Source: Desulfurellaceae bacterium (GTDB lineage Bacteria; Campylobacterota_A; Desulfurellia; Desulfurellales; Hippeaceae). Taken from it: DNA of 32,134 nt. The DNA is taken from contig WFYS01000031.1 of the NCBI GenBank assembly GCA_015490005.1, forward strand, positions 1 through 32,134, written 5' to 3'. A program made the position numbers and the translations under genes. The notes under the pieces were generated by a model that worked only from the letters and a program-made list of their open reading frames with translations, ran no database searches and was not told the DNA's origin. This document shows, piece by piece, positions 17,757-28,504 of this stretch (positions are counted from its first letter, which is position 1; every line of letters begins with the position of its first letter).

Positions 17757-19958
17757 ATGGATTTAGAGAAAAAGCTAAACACCATTGGTTTAAAAAGGGA
17801 AGAATATGAACTGTTAAAAGAAAAATTAGCAAGAGAACCTTTGGATATAGAGTTAAATATTGCATACGCCATGTGGAGCGAGCATTGTAGCTATAAATCA
17901 TCAAAAATCCATTTAAAAAAACTACCGACGATGGGAGAATATGTTGTTATAGGCCCTGGTGAAAATGCAGGAGTAGTAGACATTGGAGATGGCTTTGTAT
18001 CTGTTTTTAAAATGGAATCCCACAACCATCCAAGCTTTATTGAACCGTATCAGGGCGCAGCAACGGGTGTCGGCGGTATTTTAAGAGACATCTTCACGAT
18101 GGGTGCAAGACCTGTTATGAACTTGGACGGATTATTCTTTGGGTTATTGAACCACCCAAAGACCAAGTTTTTGATAGATGGTGTCGTTAGGGGTGTTGGC
18201 GATTATGGAAACTGCATTGGCGTGCCCACAATTGGAGGTATGACATTCTTTGATGAATGCTACAACACAAACAATCTGGTAAATGCCTTCTGCCTAGGTA
18301 TTGGAAAAAAAGACAACATTTTCCTGGGTGTTGCAAAAGGCGTTGGGAATCCAGTATTTTACGTGGGTTCAAAAACAGGCAAAGATGGTATCGGCGGTGC
18401 AACAATGGCTTCAAGTTCCTTTGACGAAAACTACGAAGAAGAACGTCCAGCTGTTCAAGTGGGTGACCCATTTACAGAAAAACTCTTACTTGAAGCGTGC
18501 CTTGAACTGATGGATAAAAACATAATCGAGGGCATACAAGATATGGGTGCAGCGGGTTTGACATCAAGTTCTTTTGAGATGGCAGACAGAGGAGGTGTAG
18601 GGCTAGACCTTTATTTAGATAAAGTACCGACAAGAGAGTCCCTGACACCTACCGAAATAATGCTTTCAGAGTCTCAAGAGAGAATGCTGATTATTGCTAA
18701 AAAGGGCAAAGAGAAAGAGGTTAAATCTATATTCGATAAATGGAATTTAGATGCAGAGGTCATTGGTTATGTCACGGACAGAAAAAAAATTAGACTCTTC
18801 TGGGAAAACAATGTTGTTGCTGACATTGATGTAGAACTTATGGTTTCTAATGCACCTGTTTATAATAGACCAATAAAAAAACCTGAATTAGCGGATAAAA
18901 TCGAGCTATTTGAATTTGATAGTTTAAAAGAACCCGAAGACATAAACAGCGTCGTTTTAAAATTGCTATCGGAACCAGAATTTTCAACAAAGAAGCCAAT
19001 CTACGAACAATACGATTCCACTGTCCAGACTAATACTATCCTTACGCCTGGGTCCGATGCAGCCTTGATAAGGGTTAAAGAGACAGGAAAGGGAGTAGCT
19101 GCAACAGTAGATGTCAATCCACGCTACGTATTTATAAACCCAAACAAAGGCACTCAACTCACCTTATTGGAAGCCTACAGAAACTTAATATGCGTTGGCG
19201 CAAAGCCCATAGCACTAACTGACTGCTTAAATTTTGGAAACCCGGAAAATCCAGAAATCATGTGGCAGTTTAGTGAATCAATCGATGGAATGAAAGTGGC
19301 TTGCGATAAGCTTAACGTCCCTGTAGTCAGTGGCAACGTAAGTTTCTACAACGAAACAAACGGCAAGAACATTTACCCAACTCCGACAATAGGTATGGTA
19401 GGTATAACGGATTGCCCGTTAAATGCACCAAAGGGGTTTTTTCAAAAAGAAGATAGCTCTATTGTCATGCTCGGCAGGATAAATCCCAAAGAACTCGGAG
19501 GCAGTGCATATCTAAAGTGGATTTTTGGCAAGGTAGAAGGGAAATTACCCGATATAAACCACGATCACCATAAAAAGCTCGCTGAATTGATGTTTGACTT
19601 GGTAAGAGAAAAACTAATTCTTTCTGCCCATGATGTTTCAGAAGGCGGTATTGCTATGTGCTTGGCTGAGATGTGCTTGGGAAAAAGAATTGGAGCGAGT
19701 GTTAAACTTGATATAAATACAAGGCCAGATTTTTACCTCTTCAGCGAGACACAAGGTGTGATAGTCGTTGAGACAAAGCATGAAGATAGGATTTTGGAGA
19801 TGGCAGAAAAAATCGGCGCAGAGGCCAGAAGAATAGGAAAAACGGGTGGATCAAAGCTTACCATTAACAACCTTGTGGATTTGGAGATAGAAAAGATGGA
19901 TAATGAAAGCGAAAGGACTTTAGGGGGTGTATTTGATTGGCGTGAAGAATGTGTTTGA
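17757..19958 (+). CDS. purL: Phosphoribosylformylglycinamidine synthase subunit PurL (small type)
   Basis: This enzyme converts FGAR to FGAM in purine synthesis. At 733 aa it is the small PurL that works with separate PurS and PurQ, as in Bacillus, and not the approximately 1300-aa fused form; purS and purQ are not in the window. Motifs: [11 protein letters not shown] at 40-50, [23 protein letters not shown] near 84-106 (nucleotide and substrate loop), and [16 protein letters not shown] in the second AIRS-like half. The ATG directly follows the prmA stop, with a GGGGG ribosome-binding stretch inside the end of prmA. The 3' end overlaps the second cupin gene. Confidence 0.96.
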   Translation: MDLEKKLNTIGLKREEYELLKEKLAREPLDIELNIAYAMWSEHCSYKSSKIHLKKLPTMGEYVVIGPGENAGVVDIGDGFVSVFKMESHNHPSFIEPYQGAATGVGGILRDIFTMGARPVMNLDGLFFGLLNHPKTKFLIDGVVRGVGDYGNCIGVPTIGGMTFFDECYNTNNLVNAFCLGIGKKDNIFLGVAKGVGNPVFYVGSKTGKDGIGGATMASSSFDENYEEERPAVQVGDPFTEKLLLEACLELMDKNIIEGIQDMGAAGLTSSSFEMADRGGVGLDLYLDKVPTRESLTPTEIMLSESQERMLIIAKKGKEKEVKSIFDKWNLDAEVIGYVTDRKKIRLFWENNVVADIDVELMVSNAPVYNRPIKKPELADKIELFEFDSLKEPEDINSVVLKLLSEPEFSTKKPIYEQYDSTVQTNTILTPGSDAALIRVKETGKGVAATVDVNPRYVFINPNKGTQLTLLEAYRNLICVGAKPIALTDCLNFGNPENPEIMWQFSESIDGMKVACDKLNVPVVSGNVSFYNETNGKNIYPTPTIGMVGITDCPLNAPKGFFQKEDSSIVMLGRINPKELGGSAYLKWIFGKVEGKLPDINHDHHKKLAELMFDLVREKLILSAHDVSEGGIAMCLAEMCLGKRIGASVKLDINTRPDFYLFSETQGVIVVETKHEDRILEMAEKIGAEARRIGKTGGSKLTINNLVDLEIEKMDNESERTLGGVFDWREECV

Positions 19959-20243
19959 AGGCATAGAGTCGTCTGGCAAAGAGATAATCGAACAATTGAT
20001 AGAAGGAAATGATATAATAATTGAGCGTATAGCATCGTTTGGTGATCGATCCGAGGAAGACTTTTATTACGATCAAGACGAATATGAGTTCGTTCTGCTT
20101 TTAAAGGGTAGGGCGCAATTACTTTTTGAAGATAAGGGCACAGTTGATTTAAAAGCAGGAGATTGGCTAATTATCGAACCCCACGAAAGGCACAGAGTTG
20201 AATACACATCAATGGACGCCCTATGGCTTTGTGTTTTTTATAG

Positions 20244-20247
<4 letters not shown>
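19927..20247 (+). CDS. Cupin domain protein upstream of uvrC
   Basis: This is a second small cupin, up to 106 aa and unlike the one at 16810. The core runs from [24 protein letters not shown] to [20 protein letters not shown]. Motif 1 carries Asp/Glu residues (DQDEYEF) where many cupins have histidines, and motif 2 has the HERHRVEY histidines. I recall a widespread family with this pattern whose members usually begin near the KNVFEGI stretch. That would favour the GTG at 19942. The GTG at 19927 has an AAGGA site nine bases upstream and a TTG at 19933 follows GGGGG, so the start is uncertain within 15 nt. It overlaps purL and its stop overlaps the uvrC start by four bases. Function unknown. 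Confidence 0.82.
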
Positions 20248-22146
<1,899 letters not shown>

Positions 22147-22154
22147 AACATTCA

Positions 22155-22246
22155 TGGCGGAGGAGGTAGGATTCGAACCCACGGAGCCCTCGCGGACTCA
22201 ACGGTTTTCAAGACCGCCGCCTTAAGCCAGACTCGGCCACTCCTCC
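22155..22246 (-). tRNA. tRNA-Ser(UGA)
   Basis: On the minus strand the gene starts GGAGGAG and ends CTCCTCC-G-CCA, with GGTTCGAATCC in the T-arm, a long variable arm, and the anticodon loop CTTGAAA (anticodon TGA, reading UCN serine codons). It is 92 nt including the encoded CCA. Only eight bases separate it from the downstream tRNA-Ser(GCU), so the two are likely processed from one transcript. Confidence 0.95.
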
Positions 22247-22259
22247 GCTTGCGAGTAAA

Positions 22260-22288
22260 TTAATAACACATTAATCTCATATTTTCAA
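22260..22288 (-). promoter_or_regulatory. Likely sigma70-type promoter of the tRNA-Ser pair
   Basis: On the minus strand TTGAAA (22283-22288), a 17-bp spacer and TATTAA (22260-22265) form a fair -35/-10 pair. Transcription would begin about seven bases before the 5' end of tRNA-Ser(UGA). It lies in the 55-bp gap after metF. There is no direct evidence of use. Confidence 0.45.
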
Positions 22289-22301
22289 GATATTTATCTT
22301 G
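22286..22301. other. Perfect 16-bp palindrome between metF and the tRNA genes
   Basis: Two 7-base arms (CAAGATA/TATCTTG) flank two bases. It ends on the base next to the metF stop codon (22302-22304) and overlaps the -35 of the proposed tRNA promoter. It could be a weak terminator for the metF operon, although no T-run follows on the minus strand, or a protein-binding site. Confidence 0.4.
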
Positions 22302-23153
22302 CTAAAAAAGCTTAACAGCTTTTAGAATATCTTCTGTGGCATTGAACTTGTTTAAAGTATAAAAATGCAAACCTTTAACACCGTTATCTATCAATTCTTG
22401 ACATTGCTTTACAGCATATTCAATACCAACCTTGTAAGCATCATTCTTGTCCTTTCCAGATAGTTTATTTAAAAGTTCTTTGGGTATAGTTGCTCCGCAC
22501 ATATCTGTAAATCGGCTAACTTGTTTCAAGTTCAAAACAGGCATAATGCCAGCTACAACTGGTACAGTAACTCCAAACTTATTAAGCCTATCCAAAAAAT
22601 CGAAAAATTTTCTATTATCAAAAAACAGTTGAGTAATTATGAAATCACCACCGGCGTCAATCTTCATTTTTAAATATTCAACATCCTTGTCAAGTGAGGG
22701 CGACTCTGGATGCCCTTCTGGGTATCCAGCAACACCTATAGAAAAACCCCCTTTTTCTTTCAAGTACCCAACTAACTGATAAGCATAGCTAAACTCCATT
22801 CCTGACTTATCAAATCCTTCAGGCAAATCTCCTCTTAGAGCCAAGATGTTATAAATACTGTTTTCTTTTAATGTATCTACTATTCTATCAACAAATTCAC
22901 GTGTTGCGGTAATGCATGTAAGGTGCATCATAGGGTTTAATCCATATTGTTTTTTTATTTTCAGTGTCCATTCGACTGTTTTATCTTGAGAACTTCCACC
23001 AGCACCGTATGTTATTGAAACGAAATCAGGGTCATATTTTTTTAACACATCAATTGTATTAAACAATGTTTGTTCGTTTTCAACCTTCTTTGGCGGAAAA
23101 AACTCAAATGATAACGTTCTCCTTTTTTGTTTAAAAATTTCAGAAATTTTCAA
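22302..23153 (-). CDS. metF: 5,10-methylenetetrahydrofolate reductase
   Basis: MetF reduces methylene-tetrahydrofolate to methyl-tetrahydrofolate, feeding methionine synthesis or, in some anaerobes, acetyl-CoA synthesis. The 283-aa protein has SFEFFPPK at 15-22 (catalytic Glu17), SITYGAGGSS near 46-55, LALRGD near 103-108, GVAGYPEGHPE near 139-149 and TQLFFD near 174-179, all MetF landmarks. The start codon is TTG, chosen because a strong GGAGGT ribosome-binding site stands five bases upstream and residue alignment begins there. It is the last gene of the pmm-like/mqnE/mqnC/metF operon, 18 bases after mqnC. Confidence 0.94.
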   Translation of the reverse strand: MKISEIFKQKRRTLSFEFFPPKKVENEQTLFNTIDVLKKYDPDFVSITYGAGGSSQDKTVEWTLKIKKQYGLNPMMHLTCITATREFVDRIVDTLKENSIYNILALRGDLPEGFDKSGMEFSYAYQLVGYLKEKGGFSIGVAGYPEGHPESPSLDKDVEYLKMKIDAGGDFIITQLFFDNRKFFDFLDRLNKFGVTVPVVAGIMPVLNLKQVSRFTDMCGATIPKELLNKLSGKDKNDAYKVGIEYAVKQCQELIDNGVKGLHFYTLNKFNATEDILKAVKLF

Positions 23154-23171
23154 ATTATACCTCCGAAAAAA

Positions 23172-24239
23172 CTATAAATACTTTATTATTTTGTAATCAG
23201 TGGTTCTAAGTGCTGGTTTAAACCCTGCTTTCCTTATTACAGACGCAATCTCATCAACACTAGATTGAGCTCTAAAACCAGCCTCCCTCATAACATTTTC
23301 CTCAACAAGCATGCTACCCATATCATTTGCTCCAAAATGAAGTGCAAGCTCACCTACATCTTTCCCTTGAGAAGCCCATGATGCTTGGATATTATCAAAA
23401 TTATCTAGATATATTCTTGCAATCGCCACAATCTTCAAGTAATCGATGCCAGTAACAGTCCTATTCACAATCTTACCAAGCTCATTATTCTCCTTTTTAA
23501 AATCCCACGCTATAAAAGCTGTAAATCCGCCTGTTTCATCTTGTAGAGCCCTAATTCTATCCAAATGTTCAATTATATCCTCCTCCATTTCCAGATGGCC
23601 AAACATCATTGTAGCCGTTGTTCTTATTCCATGCTCATGAGCCTTTTTCATTATTTCAAGCCACCTATCCGTACTAATCTTCTTTGGGGATATTTCTTTT
23701 CTCACCCTTTCCGAAAGTATTTCAGCACCTCCACCAGGCATGGTTGTCAGTCCAGCATCTTTTAAATCTTCAAATACATCATCCGTAGTTTTACCAGATA
23801 TTCTACACATAAGGTCAATTTCTGGTGGAGAGAAAGCATGCACATGAACCGTACTTTTAGATAATTCTTTAACCAATTTTAAATAATATTCATATGGTAG
23901 TTCCGGATTCAGTCCACCTTGAATCAAAGCCGTTGTAATACCTTTTGACTGAGCCTCTTCAATTTTGCTTATAAGTTCAGATATACTCAAAGTGTACGCT
24001 TCCCTATCGTGCGGTTTTCTATAAAACGCACAAAAACTACAGCCTACATAACAGACATTTGTATAATTAACGTTTGTATCCAAAATAAATGTTACAAGTT
24101 TTTTGGGGTGCTTTTTGAAACGTACCTTATTAGCAAGCTTTCCTAAAGTTAGAAAATCCCCTTCTTTGAAAAGCTTTACACCTTCATCAAAACTAATTCT
24201 TTTAAATTCTGACACCTTTTCATATATTTGTTCTATCAA
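23172..24239 (-). CDS. mqnC: Cyclic dehypoxanthine futalosine synthase MqnC
   Basis: This is a radical SAM enzyme of the futalosine pathway that cyclises dehypoxanthine futalosine on the way to menaquinone. The cluster motif CxxxCxxC is Cys63, Cys67, Cys70. The C-terminal HFGANDMGSMLVEENV (about 299-314) marks MqnC specifically, against GADDIDGT in MqnE. TMPGGGAEILSERVR near 170-184 is shared with MqnE. The length of 355 aa is normal. The start is TTG, with GAGGTG upstream, and overlaps the mqnE stop by four bases. Acts in the cytoplasm. Confidence 0.95.
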   Translation of the reverse strand: MIEQIYEKVSEFKRISFDEGVKLFKEGDFLTLGKLANKVRFKKHPKKLVTFILDTNVNYTNVCYVGCSFCAFYRKPHDREAYTLSISELISKIEEAQSKGITTALIQGGLNPELPYEYYLKLVKELSKSTVHVHAFSPPEIDLMCRISGKTTDDVFEDLKDAGLTTMPGGGAEILSERVRKEISPKKISTDRWLEIMKKAHEHGIRTTATMMFGHLEMEEDIIEHLDRIRALQDETGGFTAFIAWDFKKENNELGKIVNRTVTGIDYLKIVAIARIYLDNFDNIQASWASQGKDVGELALHFGANDMGSMLVEENVMREAGFRAQSSVDEIASVIRKAGFKPALRTTDYKIIKYL

Positions 24240-25315
24240 TTAAACACCTCTATCTCGTTGTATAATGCATCTCTTTCAACTGGAGTAAAACCAGTATTTT
24301 TTATCATGTTAACCATATACTCCTTTGCCAATCCCAATGGGCTTTCAGCACCAGCAGCGTGTGTTACCCTCTCTTCTCCAATAGTCCCATCAATATCGTC
24401 TGCACCAAAATGCAAACCAATTTGACCAACTTTGGGCGATAACATAACCCAATAAGCCTTTATGTGCGGAAAATTATCAAGAATTATGCGTGATAAAGCC
24501 AAAATTTTAAGCTCACGCACAGCATCAACCTTTTCAAACTTGCCCTCAAGCGGCGTGTTAGCAGGGTGGAAACTCAGTGGTATAAAACACAAAAAACCGG
24601 GATGTTCATCCTGTAATTTTCTCAATTTAAACAGGTGATCTATGATTTCATCGTCTGTTTCTACATGCCCAAAAAGCAGTGTTGCATTTGTTGGAATTCC
24701 CAACCTATGGGCGATAGCATGAACTTGTGACCATTTGTCGAACCCAATTTTATTTGGATAAAGCTTCCTTCTAACCCTCTCTGAAAAAACCTCAGCACCT
24801 CCGCCGGGCATGGAATCAAGACCGGCTTTCTTTAACTCCTTTAACACCTCTTCATAGCTTAAGCCACTAATCTTTGAGAAGTAATCTATCTCAACTGCTG
24901 TAAATGCCTTTACATCGACATCTGGGAAATTTGTCTTTATAGCCCTAACCATCTCGATATAGTAAGAAAATGGCTTTGTTGGGTGTAGTCCACCGACGAT
25001 ATGAACCTCTTTTATGCCCTCTGGCATCTTTGAAATTTCATCAACTACTTGATTTGTCTCCATCGTGTAAGCATCTGGCTCATCGCCGTTTCTGTAAAAA
25101 GCACAAAATTTACATTTAGAAACACACAAATTCGTGTAGTTTATATGTTTATTAAAAACAAAGTAAACCTTTTTACCTGTTTTTTTAATCTTTATAGACC
25201 TTGCCATTTCACCAATTTCCAATAAATTATCGGATTCTAAAATTATTTTAGCATTATCAAAATCTATTTTATCTCCACTTTCCACCTTCTCTCTAACCCT
25301 ATCAAGTTCATTCAT
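24236..25315 (-). CDS. mqnE: Aminodeoxyfutalosine synthase MqnE
   Basis: This is a radical SAM enzyme that joins 3-(1-carboxyvinyloxy)benzoate to SAM, giving 6-amino-6-deoxyfutalosine, early in the futalosine menaquinone route. The cluster motif is Cys64, Cys68, Cys71 (CVSKCKFC). SMPGGGAEVFSERVR is near 170-184, and HFGADDIDGTIGEERVTHAAG (about 308-328) is the MqnE signature. The 359-aa length is normal. It overlaps its upstream neighbour and mqnC by four bases each. Its presence with mqnC indicates menaquinone-based anaerobic respiration in this organism. Confidence 0.95.
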   Translation of the reverse strand: MNELDRVREKVESGDKIDFDNAKIILESDNLLEIGEMARSIKIKKTGKKVYFVFNKHINYTNLCVSKCKFCAFYRNGDEPDAYTMETNQVVDEISKMPEGIKEVHIVGGLHPTKPFSYYIEMVRAIKTNFPDVDVKAFTAVEIDYFSKISGLSYEEVLKELKKAGLDSMPGGGAEVFSERVRRKLYPNKIGFDKWSQVHAIAHRLGIPTNATLLFGHVETDDEIIDHLFKLRKLQDEHPGFLCFIPLSFHPANTPLEGKFEKVDAVRELKILALSRIILDNFPHIKAYWVMLSPKVGQIGLHFGADDIDGTIGEERVTHAAGAESPLGLAKEYMVNMIKNTGFTPVERDALYNEIEVFN

Positions 25316-26715
25316 ATTTTTATCAACTCCTCTATATGTTTAAGCGTAAAATCCTTTATCTTCTTTAAGTTTTCTTCACTGTTTGCCTCAAATCTCAAAA
25401 CTAGAACAGGTTGCGTATTACTAGCCCTAACAAGCCCCCAACCGTAGCCCGTCTTAAATCTTATACCATCAATTGTAAGTAGGTTAACAATTTCTAAATC
25501 TTCTCTTCTTTTATTTAGAATAAACCTAAACTCTTCAATTACACTATTCTTTTTCTCTTCAGGGCAGTCAACTCGGATTTCAGGTGTGTTATAGACCTTT
25601 GGTAGAGAGCTTTTCCACTTTACAAGGTCTAACTTATCCCTCGTTACGATTTCAGCAAGTTTTAAAGACACATAAATTGCATCATCATATCCAAAATAGT
25701 TCTCACCCATAAACACATGCCCACTCATCTCACCAGCAAGTAGGGCGTTTTCGTTCTTCATTTTATCTTTAATTAATGAGTGCCCGGTTTTAAACATAAT
25801 AGCCTTACACCCTGTATTTTCTATCATACTATAAACAACGTCAGAGCATTTGACGTCCATTATGACCTTTGCACCTTTTTTTCTCTTGCATAAATCCTGA
25901 GAAAGTAAAAGCAGTAACTGGTCCCCCCAAAGAACTGTTCTATCCTTTAAAACAACACCAATTCTATCACCATCCCCATCGTATCCTAGACCAAATTCAA
26001 GTTTGTGCTTCTCTATAGTTTCTTTTAAATCCATTAGGTTTTTCTCGACGGTTGGGTCAGGATGATGGTTAGGAAAGTTGCCATCCGGCTCAATAAATAG
26101 ACCTATAACATTAAAACCCAACCTTTTGAATATCTCAAATCCAACAAAACCAGCTGCTCCGTTGCCGCCATCCAACGCTATAGAAGGTTTATCCTTAATA
26201 TCCTTTAGATAACCAAACTGGTCTATCATAAAGTCTATGTATTTGCCAAGCATATCCACCTTTTCTATATCTGGATCAATATTACCATCAAACTCAACAT
26301 CCAAAGATAGCATCAATTTGCCAACCTCTTTAATCTCCTTACCAAAAATTGTCTCTTTACCTAAAGAAAGTTTAAAACCGTTATACTCTTTAGGATTATG
26401 CGAAGCCGTTATCATCACGCCACCTTCAACATCTAGGTTGAACAGGGAGAAATACTGAACAGGTGTCGGGACAAGACCAATATCAAACACCTTTACGCCT
26501 TCGGAATTAAAACCTTTAGAGAGTGCATCAAATATATCTTTTGAAGAAAGACGGGCATCGTAGCCAACACTAACTGAGAGTTTATCTTTATTAAATTTAT
26601 TCTTCAAATACCTACTAAAAGCAACACCTAATAAAAATGCAAAATCTTTATTTATATTTTCACCCCATACGCCTCTAATATCGTATTCTCTGAATACATC
26701 AAAATCCAACTCCAT
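25312..26715 (-). CDS. Phosphomannomutase/phosphoglucomutase
   Basis: This alpha-D-phosphohexomutase interconverts hexose 1- and 6-phosphates for cell-envelope sugars. Key sites: phosphoserine Ser105 in TASHNP, metal-binding DGDGDR at 246-251, sugar-binding GEMSGH, and the phosphate-binding RASNTQPVLVLR near the C-terminus. The start is placed at 26715, giving 467 aa (family about 455-465), because GGGGGA lies just upstream and the sequence MELDFDVFREYDIRG is the normal N-terminus. The open frame continues upstream to 26817, but that extension would cross the likely promoter at 26745-26772 and has no family counterpart. First gene of the mqnE/mqnC/metF operon. Confidence 0.93.
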   Translation of the reverse strand: MELDFDVFREYDIRGVWGENINKDFAFLLGVAFSRYLKNKFNKDKLSVSVGYDARLSSKDIFDALSKGFNSEGVKVFDIGLVPTPVQYFSLFNLDVEGGVMITASHNPKEYNGFKLSLGKETIFGKEIKEVGKLMLSLDVEFDGNIDPDIEKVDMLGKYIDFMIDQFGYLKDIKDKPSIALDGGNGAAGFVGFEIFKRLGFNVIGLFIEPDGNFPNHHPDPTVEKNLMDLKETIEKHKLEFGLGYDGDGDRIGVVLKDRTVLWGDQLLLLLSQDLCKRKKGAKVIMDVKCSDVVYSMIENTGCKAIMFKTGHSLIKDKMKNENALLAGEMSGHVFMGENYFGYDDAIYVSLKLAEIVTRDKLDLVKWKSSLPKVYNTPEIRVDCPEEKKNSVIEEFRFILNKRREDLEIVNLLTIDGIRFKTGYGWGLVRASNTQPVLVLRFEANSEENLKKIKDFTLKHIEELIKI

Positions 26716-26744
26716 AGCTATCCCCCAAAATTCTTTCTGCTGAA

Positions 26745-26772
26745 ATATTACATAAAACCTTACTTTTTTCAA
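26745..26772 (-). promoter_or_regulatory. Likely promoter of the phosphomannomutase-mqnE-mqnC-metF operon
   Basis: On the minus strand TTGAAA (26767-26772), a 16-bp spacer and TAATAT (26745-26750) form a plausible sigma70 pair. The implied leader before the ATG at 26715 is about 20-25 nt. The -10 is only a 4/6 match to TATAAT, so this is less secure than the divergent promoter at 26884. Confidence 0.45.
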
Positions 26773-26883
26773 ACGAATTACTAAGAGAAAATTTAAAACA
26801 CCGTATTGCTCAAACATATCCTACACTTTTTTGCATATTTATAAATCAAAAATAAAATATTAACAAATGGTGAAACACATTTA

Positions 26884-26912
26884 TTGACATTTTGATTGTT
26901 TTTAAATATATT
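26884..26912 (+). promoter_or_regulatory. Sigma70-type promoter of the carboxylase operon
   Basis: TTGACA (26884-26889) matches the -35 consensus perfectly. A 17-bp spacer leads to TATATT (26907-26912), a 5/6 match to TATAAT. Transcription would begin near 26919, about 25 bases before the ATG at 26945, with AGGAGG in between. This is the strongest promoter I can see in the window. Confidence 0.8.
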
Positions 26913-26944
26913 AGATTAGAAAATAGGTTATAGGAGGTTTGCCA

Positions 26945-28489
26945 ATGCATGACAAGCTCGAGGAGTTAAAAAGACTAGAAAAGGAAGCAGAAATGGGTGG
27001 CGGATTGAGTAAAATAGAAAAGCAACATGCTCAAGGTAAATTGACAGCAAGAGAAAGAATAAAATTGCTACTCGACGAAGGTAGTTTTGTTGAGTTTGAC
27101 AAATTCGTCACACACAGATGTACAGACTTTGGAATGGAGAAACAAAAAATTTTAGGTGATAGTGTTGTTACGGGTTATGGAACGATTAATGGAAGACTGG
27201 TCTTTGTTTTTAGTCAAGATTTTACCGTTTTTGGAGGGTCATTATCAGGGGCTCATGCTAAGAAAATATGTAAAATTATGGACTTAGCGGCAAAGGTTGG
27301 AGCTCCTGTAATAGGTTTGAACGACTCAGGTGGAGCAAGAATCCAAGAGGGCGTTGAGTCTTTGGCAGGATATGCGGATATTTTCTTGAGGAACGTGATG
27401 TTCTCAGGTGTTATCCCTCAAATCTCAGTTATAATGGGTCCTACTGCTGGTGGCGCAGTTTACTCACCTGCCGTAACAGATTTCACAATAATGGTAAAAA
27501 ATACAAGTTTTATGTTTATAACTGGACCTGATGTAATAGAAGCCGTAACCGGAGAAAAAATTACAAAAGAGGATCTTGGAGGAGCAGGAGTTCACACCAC
27601 AAAAACTCAGGTAGCCCATTTTGCAACTGAAAACGATGAAGATGCATTAATGTTGGTTAGAGAGTTATTCCAATTCATCCCACAAAACAATATGGAAGAC
27701 CCCCCATACAAACCAACAGATGACCCTGCAAACAGAAGGGATGATTCAATATATGATTTAGTGCCATCAGATCCTATGAAACCATACGAAATGAAGGATT
27801 TAATAAAAAAGGTTGTGGATGACGGGTACTTCTTAGAGGTTCAAGAAAATTATGCTAAAAATATGGTTGTGGGCTTCGCTCATCTTGGAGGCAGGAGTGT
27901 AGGAATTGTGGCGAACAATCCACACTATTTTGCTGGGGTATTGGATTATAAAGCTGCAATTAAAGCTGCAAGATTTATAAGATTCTGCGATGCCTTCAAT
28001 ATTCCAATTGTTACATTTGAAGACCAGCCAGGATACATGCCAGGTGTAGCTCAAGAACACAACGGAGTTATTATACATGGCGCCAAATTATTATACGCAT
28101 ATGCTGAGGCAACTGTCCCTAAGATTACATTAATTGTCAGAAAAGCCTACGGTGGAGCATACGATGTCATGGCTTCCAAACACTTTAGAACTGATGTGAA
28201 CTATGCCTACCCGATAGCCGAGATAGCCGTTATGGGACCTGATGGTGCAGTAAACATACTCTACAGAAAAGAACTTGCTGAAGCCGAAGACCCTGCACAA
28301 AAGAAAGCAGAATTAGTTCAGATGTATAGAGATAAATTTGCAAACCCATACATCGCTGCAGGATTAGGGTATTTAGATGAAATTATAGACCCAGCAGATA
28401 CTAGATTAAAGTTAATACAAGCTTTAGAACTCACGAAAAATAAGAGGGAATCAAACCCTCCGAAGAAACACGGAAATATTCCTCTATAA
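26945..28489 (+). CDS. pccB: Acyl-CoA carboxylase carboxyltransferase subunit (propionyl-CoA type)
   Basis: This is the carboxyltransferase that moves CO2 from biotin to an acyl-CoA. It is 514 aa, with the crotonase-like N and C halves. Motifs: [16 protein letters not shown] near 118-133, [12 protein letters not shown] near 158-169, GGAGVHT, and AYGGAYDVM near 402-410. Asp407 in AYDVM corresponds, as I recall, to Asp422 of Streptomyces PccB, which favours propionyl-CoA; acetyl-CoA-preferring subunits carry Ile or Cys there. The same fold serves methylmalonyl-CoA decarboxylase and transcarboxylase 12S subunits. The ATG at 26945 is chosen over an in-frame TTG at 26939 because AGGAGG (26932-26937) is seven bases from the ATG but only one base from the TTG. 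First gene of a three-gene operon with its own promoter. Confidence 0.92.
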   Translation: MHDKLEELKRLEKEAEMGGGLSKIEKQHAQGKLTARERIKLLLDEGSFVEFDKFVTHRCTDFGMEKQKILGDSVVTGYGTINGRLVFVFSQDFTVFGGSLSGAHAKKICKIMDLAAKVGAPVIGLNDSGGARIQEGVESLAGYADIFLRNVMFSGVIPQISVIMGPTAGGAVYSPAVTDFTIMVKNTSFMFITGPDVIEAVTGEKITKEDLGGAGVHTTKTQVAHFATENDEDALMLVRELFQFIPQNNMEDPPYKPTDDPANRRDDSIYDLVPSDPMKPYEMKDLIKKVVDDGYFLEVQENYAKNMVVGFAHLGGRSVGIVANNPHYFAGVLDYKAAIKAARFIRFCDAFNIPIVTFEDQPGYMPGVAQEHNGVIIHGAKLLYAYAEATVPKITLIVRKAYGGAYDVMASKHFRTDVNYAYPIAEIAVMGPDGAVNILYRKELAEAEDPAQKKAELVQMYRDKFANPYIAAGLGYLDEIIDPADTRLKLIQALELTKNKRESNPPKKHGNIPL

Positions 28490-28504
28490 AAAAGGGAGGC
28501 AGTA

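Noticed and set aside
26716-26817. N-terminal extension of the phosphomannomutase/phosphoglucomutase to 501 aa
   Set aside because: The extra 34 residues have no family counterpart, cross a likely promoter, and a GGGGGA ribosome-binding site marks the ATG at 26715.
26939-26944. TTG at 26939 as start of the carboxyltransferase
   Set aside because: It is only one base from AGGAGG; the ATG at 26945 has a proper seven-base spacing.
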